A stretch of DNA of 48,720 bases from Lentisphaeria bacterium (GTDB taxonomy: Bacteria > Verrucomicrobiota > Lentisphaeria > Victivallales > UBA1829). Location of the stretch: NCBI GenBank assembly GCA_017615635.1, contig JAFZZR010000136.1, positions 1 through 48,720 on the forward strand. The letters are read 5' to 3'. The notes beneath the pieces were generated by a model. It had not been told where the DNA came from and searched no databases. It saw only the letters and a program-made list of their open reading frames with translations. Below are positions 42,812-48,720 of this stretch, one piece after another; positions within the stretch are counted from its first letter, which is position 1; each line of letters begins with the position of its first letter. A program made the translations under genes and the position numbers.

Positions 42812-44452
42812 TCATGCGTTTTTCTTTGCAAGTGATCCCGCGCCGCCGGGCGGGATGATCCCCGGTTTGCCCGGATTGCCCTCGCCATCGCCGGTCTCCG
42901 CGCCCGGCAGATTCAAGTCGGACTCGGAAAGGTTCAGGACCGTGATCCTGCCTGCCGCGTCCTCAAGAGCTTCCTCCAGTCTCGCCGGATCCAGCAGGAC
43001 GATGATCGTTTCCCCGTTTCCGGTCACGGACATGTATGTGGTATTGCTCTGGAAATAGGCCACATGCCATTTTCCGTCGCGGAACGCGGGCAGGTGCTCC
43101 TCGTAGAACTTGAGCCAGTGCCGGATGATCTTCTTTTCGGTTTCGCTTATGGTCAGCAGATCCATGGAGAGCATGGGCACGCCGCACAGGGAGGCGATCA
43201 TGTGCCGCGAGATGTTCACGGGAGATTCCTGCGGGTGCCAGTAAACGGGATCGGCGTGAACGGGGATGCGGTCGCCCATGGAGATCCGGATCTGGCCGAT
43301 GCGCTGGAAGTTGTCGACAAAGTCGAATGGTACGTCGCCCGCGCGGAACTGGGTGCCGTATGCCGTCATGCCGGGGGTGGCATAGCGCTGACGGAATTCG
43401 ATCAGGGCGTCCGGTTTCACTTTCCGGATCGTTTCCGCCAGTTCGCGGACGAATTTCATGACCGCGCGGCCCGTCGGCACTTCCGTGTCCGGAAGAATGA
43501 CGTCGAGGAAGTCCACCTTCAGTCCGTCCAGCTTGTAATCGCGCAGGACATGCTTCATCTTTTCCAGCTGGGCGGCCATGACCTCCCCGTTCCGGCCGTC
43601 GATGACGTAACTCCCGTCGTCGTACGGCATATGCGCGCTCGCCGGATACCGTTTGATGAATTCGCTCTTTTTCCCGACGAGGAAGGGGGCGGTCCAGAAA
43701 AGATATTTCATGCCCATAGCCTGAACGCGGTTGCGGTGATTCTCGAAATCCGGGAACTTTTCGACGGAAAGATCCCAGTCGCCGATCCATTCGTACCAGG
43801 TGGGTGCGGTTTCGGGAGAGACCCGCTTCATTACATCGAAACACCAGCCGTCGTCGATGATCAATGTCTTGAATCCGAGGGCGGAAGCGATCTCTGCATT
43901 CTTCTCCACCCAGTCCTGCGTGACGGCCGCGTGGACCGCATACCAGGTGCAGAAGACGGGCTGCCAGGCGCCCTCCGGAAATTCCGGGCACGGCGGCAGC
44001 GGGAGGGCGTTCCGCCATTCGGCCAGAGCTTCCGTCCACGGGATCGCACGCTCATCCAGGATCAGCTCGAAATCCACCGTTTCCGGGTGAAGGACAACCG
44101 TGATCGTGAGGTCGTAGGTGCATTTTTCCTGATTCATCTTCGCGTAAAACCGGCCGTCGTCGGTGAGATTCGTCAGTCCGATGGAGCAGCGGTTCGTCTG
44201 CCGGGAGTTCAGGAAGCACAGATACGGGAACTGGCGCTGTCCGGCGTAGGGACATTCGATCTGCCAGTGAAGTTTGTCGGAGGGGGCGTGCAGATCCGAG
44301 TGCCAGTACCCGTGCATATCCAGGATCGGCAGGGAGAAACGGATCTCCATGCACCCGGAGTGTCCCGGGACCTCGATTTTCAGGCGGCTGTACTCGCCCG
44401 TGTGTTCCAGACTTCGAATCTCTTTTTCCTCGTAAAAAACTGTGATTTTCAT
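42812..44452 (-). CDS. GH36-type alpha-galactosidase-like enzyme, cytoplasmic
   Basis: A 546-residue protein with no signal peptide. [37 protein letters not shown] (candidate nucleophile D314) and [13 protein letters not shown] (candidate acid/base D373) are blocks of clan GH-D (GH36/GH27) barrels. The N-terminal beta-sandwich is small. The C-terminus has an odd Gly/Pro-rich tail (about 518-546). The ATG sits one base past the stop of the upstream gene with GAGAGAAAGG inside it, so translation is coupled. It should release galactose or a related sugar inside the cell. Confidence 0.87.
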   Translation of the reverse strand: MKITVFYEEKEIRSLEHTGEYSRLKIEVPGHSGCMEIRFSLPILDMHGYWHSDLHAPSDKLHWQIECPYAGQRQFPYLCFLNSRQTNRCSIGLTNLTDDGRFYAKMNQEKCTYDLTITVVLHPETVDFELILDERAIPWTEALAEWRNALPLPPCPEFPEGAWQPVFCTWYAVHAAVTQDWVEKNAEIASALGFKTLIIDDGWCFDVMKRVSPETAPTWYEWIGDWDLSVEKFPDFENHRNRVQAMGMKYLFWTAPFLVGKKSEFIKRYPASAHMPYDDGSYVIDGRNGEVMAAQLEKMKHVLRDYKLDGLKVDFLDVILPDTEVPTGRAVMKFVRELAETIRKVKPDALIEFRQRYATPGMTAYGTQFRAGDVPFDFVDNFQRIGQIRISMGDRIPVHADPVYWHPQESPVNISRHMIASLCGVPMLSMDLLTISETEKKIIRHWLKFYEEHLPAFRDGKWHVAYFQSNTTYMSVTGNGETIIVLLDPARLEEALEDAAGRITVLNLSESDLNLPGAETGDGEGNPGKPGIIPPGGAGSLAKKNA

Positions 44453-44453
44453 G

Positions 44454-47400
44454 TTACCTTTCTCTCCGGGTAAGACGGTCGATGGCCTGTCCCGTTTTCA
44501 ACCGCCATTCATCGATCGCTTTCTGGGAAGGCGCGAGCCTGATTTCGTTCAGCTTCGTGGTCGCCAGGGCCGTCAGTTCGTCTCGTTCTTCCTTCGTCAG
44601 TTCCGGATGTTTTTTCAGTGTCTTGAGCAGAATATCCGCGTAGGCGACATCTTCCAGTCCCTCGCAGACAGCCTCCAGCTGCTTGGTCGGAACCGGCCGG
44701 CGTCTGCCGTCCATTTTCGTGATGCCGTCCGCCGGACACCCGTCCCTGTAATCGAACGAATCGAGGTTCCGCTGATTGTCGGTGAAATATGTCCAGAAGG
44801 AACATCCATCCAGCTTGAAATTCCAGGCGAGCCATGGCAGCGAGCGGTAGTAATTGAGGAGAGGCAGAGCGATCATTCCCGTGGTGCAGCGATAGGCCCA
44901 GATCCTGCAACCGTATGAACGCAGGAAATCGCGCAGTTCACATCCCCGCTTCCCTACCTTGTCATAGTCGAAGAAACTTGCAGCGACTCCCCACAATTTG
45001 AAGAATTCGGGAAGTTTTGCCTCCTTGAGATCCTGAAGTGTTGCTCCCGCGGGTGGAGGAGTCGTAATGTACGTCGCGCGGAACTGCCATGGACAGCCTT
45101 TCCGGGTGAACTCTTCGCGGTATTTTGCCTGAACTGGAATATCCTTTTTCAAGAATTCATCCAGAAGGAGAGCGTGGAAGGCGAAGTCCTCATCGGTGAA
45201 TCCCATGTCGTAAAGTCGTTTGCTCATGGCGGCATGCCAGTCATACGAGTTCGTCGTTCCCCAGCCGAACATGAATCTCATCTTGAGCGCTTTGGCTGTC
45301 CGGAAGAATTCCTCGTTTTCGTGCAGGGTCGCCTCTTCGTTGAAGGTAACTCCTTTGGGAAGCCGTTTCATCCGGTCGGCATTGAGGCCATCTGTAAAAG
45401 CTTTTGCTTTCACAAATATCCATTTGACATGCCGCGAATGCATGAGCTTCAGCACCGAGGTTTCATCATTCTGGAAATAACCAGGACCCGAGAAATATCC
45501 GATGATCGGCCAATCGCAGGTTTCCGGCAGAGTGAAATTCCAGACCTGCAGGAACAGATCCATAGCATAGTTCGGGTACTGGAATTCGTGGAGAGGCTTG
45601 ATGAACAGTGTCGTCCGGTAATTCCCGGGCGGAATGCCGCGTGAATTGCAGGTAACGCGAACCCGGATGGCTTCACCGGGCGTCAGCGTAATGATGTTTC
45701 CCTGATTTTCCACCAGCGGCCCCGTCATCTTGCTGCCGAAATGATTGATAAAGGGTTCCGTGGTAATTTCGAATGCGCTTTCCGGAATAAACACGGTATT
45801 GGGGTTTCCCTTGTTGGCCGGGTGAACGACGACCCGGACATCCAGCCTGCTGCGGCTGAAAAGACCCGCAATGATGAAGGTTCTGGCCTCGCGTTCATTG
45901 GATGCCTGCTGGAATTCAAGCGCCTTCAGAGGTGTGTAATCCATGGGCGGCAGCTGATTCGGTGAACCGTTCTCCCATGGCGAGGTCTCCCAGACTAGAA
46001 ACAGATGGTCATCCCGGAATTTTTGGAATCCGTTCAGGGCCGCCTCGAATCCGTTTATCTGATCCAACGGCAGAACTCTTCCTTCCTCAACGGCTTTTGC
46101 CAGCTCTTCCTTGTACTCACGGATCGTTCCCTTCATCCGTGCGAGAGCGGCAAGGGCGGATTCATAGACTGGATGTTTGATGCGGTGGATTGGGTAGAGT
46201 GCCGCTTCCATATCCTCAAGTTCAGATTCCATTTCGTTCAATCCGGGAGAAGCCGCGAGGAAATTCCGGTCAAGGAAAACACTTCCCAGCGATTCGCCGT
46301 TTTCGATGCGGCGGAACACGAAAATCAGCTTGGCGGCGGCATCGGTCGTAACCGGAACGGACAATGCGATCTCTTTTCCGGTGTCCACAATCCGTTTCTC
46401 CTGATTCAGACAGATTCCGTTCTCATCGGTCTGGTATATGGCAACCTCGGTCTTTTCGGGCCATTGGCCCTCTGTCGGGAATGTGAGTTTGTTCAGGCCA
46501 AGACTGAAGTCTGACGCATTGCATTTGACCGAGGTCTCGCTGTTGTTCCCCAGTGTAAAGATGAGTTTGCCCAGGTTGTTCCGCTGATTGAACGGCTTGT
46601 CGGGATCTCGGAGCGGGATGGAGACGGACGGCACGCCGTGGTGGTGTTCACGACAGAATTTCGCGCCCCAGACTTCCCCCGGCTGCGGAGTTGTCCTTCC
46701 GAAGGCGTCGTACGGAATCCGCATTTCCACCGTCCACCCGTTTTCCTGCCGTGTCCCGGCGACTTTCGCTCCGGCATTCCAGCCCTTTTTCCCATCCCGG
46801 GAATCATACACCGATCCCAGAGAGTTGACGCAGAACTGATAGAAATCATCCCGCTTGCTCGAGGTGGCGAGGAAAAACTCCAGACAATCGTCATTATAGA
46901 TGCTGAGATCGTTCTGATCATATTGCGCAATGTGATGGGCCATATCCTCGTCATGCATGAACGCTGATATGTAGAACGCATTCTTGTCGTGCAGCACCCG
47001 GATTTCCGTCGGCGGCGGCAACCGTTTCACTCCCTCCCGGGCGATCCCGAGACCGGTAATAATTTTTGCCTGCTGCCAGGCCGGTTCGTCCAGTTTACCG
47101 TCGATGGCGATGGAATCGGAAATCCGCAGACAGGGAAACTCGATGGGGAGATATTCCGAGCGGCCGTCCTTATCCGAGCTCCGGACCGGGATCGGTTCGA
47201 ATGATCCGATCGAATTTCTACAGACTTCTCCGCCGGGAAATTCGTTTCCCGCCATGAGCCAGTCGTAATCCTGTTTGACTTCTCCGGCGGTAAGGGGCCG
47301 GTTCAGAATTCTCACTTCATCGATCAGGGATTGTGCGTTGAGCATCTTCGGATATCCGAAAAGAATCTCCGTGGGTTCCTGCGTCATCGGGAAGAATTTC

Positions 47401-47981
47401 CGCTCGCCGGCAGGTGCCCCGTTGATGTAAAACTGCATTTTCCCTGTTTCGATGCTCCAGGTTGCCGTCAGCTGAATCCAGGTTTGTCCGCCCGGCGGCA
47501 GGGCTCCGGAGATCCCGTGCATATTTCCATCCTGATTCAGTTCGATTATCTGGGACTTCGCGGGCTTTTGAATGAAGAATGAATTGATCCCGCGCCAGTC
47601 CGCCGCATGGTCGGCTTTTCCGAAATTCAGCGAGAAAAACCTGCAGTGGTTGTATCCGGCTTTCCACTTCGGCCGGATCAGCATCTGAAGTGTTCCGGCC
47701 CGCGTGTCGAAATTCCTCATTGCGGGATAGACAATGAATCCGTCCCGTATCGTGAGATTCAAGGCTTCCGGCGCGGGCACGCTGTTCCGGAACGGAAATC
47801 CCCTGCTTCCGGAGGTCAGTTCCCCGGTCCCTTCCATCCCGGCGGTCCTGCCGATTTCCGGTTTCAGCGATGCATTGAAATGAGCGAGAAAGAGAATTTC
47901 GTCCGGAGAGACCCCGACAGGCTCGATTCCGCGACAGCAGAACACGGTGAGGATCAGCGGAATGAACAGCAATTTTTTCAT
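44454..47981 (-). CDS. exported LamG/CBM9-like/DUF4091-like multidomain protein
   Basis: A 1175-residue protein. The signal peptide (MKKLLFIPLILTVFCCRG) is followed by a LamG/concanavalin-like domain (about 30-245, ending LIDEVRILNRPLTAGEVKQDY), a CBM9-like domain (about 285-480: IAIDGKLDEPAWQQA; FYISAFMHDED; AKFCREHHHG), a linker helix region (580-660), and a large C-terminal part (about 680-1150) that resembles the DUF4091 barrel (YFSGPGYFQNDETSVLKLMHSRHVKWIFVKAKA; AWNFKLDGCSFWTYF). AGGAGG precedes the ATG. Probably a surface or secreted glycan-binding and cleaving protein. Confidence 0.8.
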   Translation of the reverse strand: MKKLLFIPLILTVFCCRGIEPVGVSPDEILFLAHFNASLKPEIGRTAGMEGTGELTSGSRGFPFRNSVPAPEALNLTIRDGFIVYPAMRNFDTRAGTLQMLIRPKWKAGYNHCRFFSLNFGKADHAADWRGINSFFIQKPAKSQIIELNQDGNMHGISGALPPGGQTWIQLTATWSIETGKMQFYINGAPAGERKFFPMTQEPTEILFGYPKMLNAQSLIDEVRILNRPLTAGEVKQDYDWLMAGNEFPGGEVCRNSIGSFEPIPVRSSDKDGRSEYLPIEFPCLRISDSIAIDGKLDEPAWQQAKIITGLGIAREGVKRLPPPTEIRVLHDKNAFYISAFMHDEDMAHHIAQYDQNDLSIYNDDCLEFFLATSSKRDDFYQFCVNSLGSVYDSRDGKKGWNAGAKVAGTRQENGWTVEMRIPYDAFGRTTPQPGEVWGAKFCREHHHGVPSVSIPLRDPDKPFNQRNNLGKLIFTLGNNSETSVKCNASDFSLGLNKLTFPTEGQWPEKTEVAIYQTDENGICLNQEKRIVDTGKEIALSVPVTTDAAAKLIFVFRRIENGESLGSVFLDRNFLAASPGLNEMESELEDMEAALYPIHRIKHPVYESALAALARMKGTIREYKEELAKAVEEGRVLPLDQINGFEAALNGFQKFRDDHLFLVWETSPWENGSPNQLPPMDYTPLKALEFQQASNEREARTFIIAGLFSRSRLDVRVVVHPANKGNPNTVFIPESAFEITTEPFINHFGSKMTGPLVENQGNIITLTPGEAIRVRVTCNSRGIPPGNYRTTLFIKPLHEFQYPNYAMDLFLQVWNFTLPETCDWPIIGYFSGPGYFQNDETSVLKLMHSRHVKWIFVKAKAFTDGLNADRMKRLPKGVTFNEEATLHENEEFFRTAKALKMRFMFGWGTTNSYDWHAAMSKRLYDMGFTDEDFAFHALLLDEFLKKDIPVQAKYREEFTRKGCPWQFRATYITTPPPAGATLQDLKEAKLPEFFKLWGVAASFFDYDKVGKRGCELRDFLRSYGCRIWAYRCTTGMIALPLLNYYRSLPWLAWNFKLDGCSFWTYFTDNQRNLDSFDYRDGCPADGITKMDGRRRPVPTKQLEAVCEGLEDVAYADILLKTLKKHPELTKEERDELTALATTKLNEIRLAPSQKAIDEWRLKTGQAIDRLTRRER

Positions 47982-48039
47982 TGTAACCTCCTGGTTGATT
48001 TTTGTTCGCTGATTGACACGGAGTACTTGTCCTGAAATA

Positions 48040-48720
48040 TCAGTTCGGCATTTCTCCCATATCCGTCAGAACGCCTTGAGCGGTGCAATAATATCTTACG
48101 ACTTTTGCGTTATGTAATTCATCCGGACTGCTCGAAACTGCATGTCCATCCCAGAAACCGAGATTATAACGGTTATCATGCCGGAGATGAAGCCTATGCT
48201 TCGTACCGGCTTGCGATGCATCAACAGTATGCCCCTGGTTGAGTACTCCAGTCGATGTGAAGGAATCCCACAGTGAATCCCCCAAAATCGGGCGTTGTGC
48301 TGCAGAAAGTTTATAGTAGTTTCGGGAAGCATGACCATATCCGCCGTAAAGTGCTTTTCCCGAAGAAAAATCCATCCAGCTGCCGCTCCCCTCAATGAAC
48401 AATCCGTATGTTGTCGCATAATTGCCTCTGTACGGGGAGCTGCTTGAAACTTTCGTGATTGGAAGGGACGGGCAGGAGATGACATTTTTCCATGCCGGCA
48501 TTTTATCCCATGGCGTCGTCTTTCCGCCCAGAACGTAACTCCATGGCATATCAAAGTCATAATTTTTCATGATACGGCCATCGTTATCATTGGCATACCC
48601 TTGCAGTAAAAACATCGTCTGCTTCAAGTTGGAAAGGCATTCTACAATTTTTGCCTTCCCCTTGACCTTGCCCAAGGCCGGCAGAAGCATACCCGCCAGC
48701 ATGGCAATGATGGCGATGAC
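48040..48720 (-). CDS. prepilin-type pseudopilin (copy 4), N-terminus beyond the window
   Basis: At least 226 residues; the window ends inside the hydrophobic helix ([17 protein letters not shown]), so the leader and start are missing. The globular part has HDNRYNLGFWDG (H-X9-DG) and ends MGEMPN. It lies 58 bases before the LamG/CBM9-like gene and may be the first or an inner gene of the second unit. Same unknown role as the other three copies. Confidence 0.88.
   Translation of the reverse strand, partial: VIAIIAMLAGMLLPALGKVKGKAKIVECLSNLKQTMFLLQGYANDNDGRIMKNYDFDMPWSYVLGGKTTPWDKMPAWKNVISCPSLPITKVSSSSPYRGNYATTYGLFIEGSGSWMDFSSGKALYGGYGHASRNYYKLSAAQRPILGDSLWDSFTSTGVLNQGHTVDASQAGTKHRLHLRHDNRYNLGFWDGHAVSSSPDELHNAKVVRYYCTAQGVLTDMGEMPN

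Noticed and set aside
43064..44473. 469-codon open frame on the plus strand
   Set aside because: Opposite the GH36 gene; no family resemblance.

Overview
The window looks like a chromosomal segment of a GC-rich member of the PVC superphylum, most likely Lentisphaerota (Victivallis-like). This is inferred from content: four prepilin-type proteins with an [14 protein letters not shown] helix and an H-X9-DG motif, scattered among large secreted carbohydrate-active proteins, which is a habit of that phylum; a serine/threonine kinase with a periplasmic sensor; and a zinc-ribbon-less topoisomerase I. No rRNA, tRNA or CRISPR array was seen.

Region 1 (1-18 kb) is mostly housekeeping on the + strand. 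It opens with a truncated integrase relic, then lemA plus an M48 protease, two minus-strand flavodoxin-like reductases, an AI-2E-type exporter, a sugar-phosphate isomerase/epimerase-like barrel, thiL-tsaE, topA-MATE exporter, proB-miaB, a convergent Ser/Thr kinase and a PIN-PhoH ATPase. Several genes overlap by ATGA, so the operons are tight.

Region 2 (18-24.5 kb) holds a higBA toxin-antitoxin pair with a visible operator, a PfkB-type sugar kinase divergent from a nifU-nifS iron-sulfur assembly operon, a MagIII-like glycosylase, a ribosome hibernation factor with a clean promoter and terminator, and an AraC regulator divergent from a cytoplasmic GH10 enzyme.

Region 3 (26-48.7 kb) is a glycan-use island in two minus-strand transcription units. 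The first starts at a frameshifted GntR/LacI-type regulator with a consensus promoter and runs through a pseudopilin, a relic of a second copy of the regulator, a GH99-like (WbsX) protein, a second pseudopilin, a large exported barrel protein and an unknown protein. The second enters from beyond the right edge with a pseudopilin and continues through a LamG/CBM9-like/DUF4091-like exported protein, a cytoplasmic GH36 alpha-galactosidase, a pseudopilin, two exported barrel proteins and a sodium:solute symporter. Between them, divergent from the regulator, is an unusual Ntn glutamine-amidotransferase-like protein with a probable winged-helix tail. The simplest reading is surface or secreted glycan capture and cleavage, symporter uptake and cytoplasmic hydrolysis, with a dedicated pseudopilin in each module whose role is unknown.

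Most promoters found share a -35 TTGNNN, a 16-17 bp spacer and a -10 TATATT/TATAAT. The most novel items are the pseudopilin-per-module arrangement, the amidotransferase/winged-helix fusion, the triple repeat at the TopA C-terminus, and the regulator relic that records a recombination in the island.
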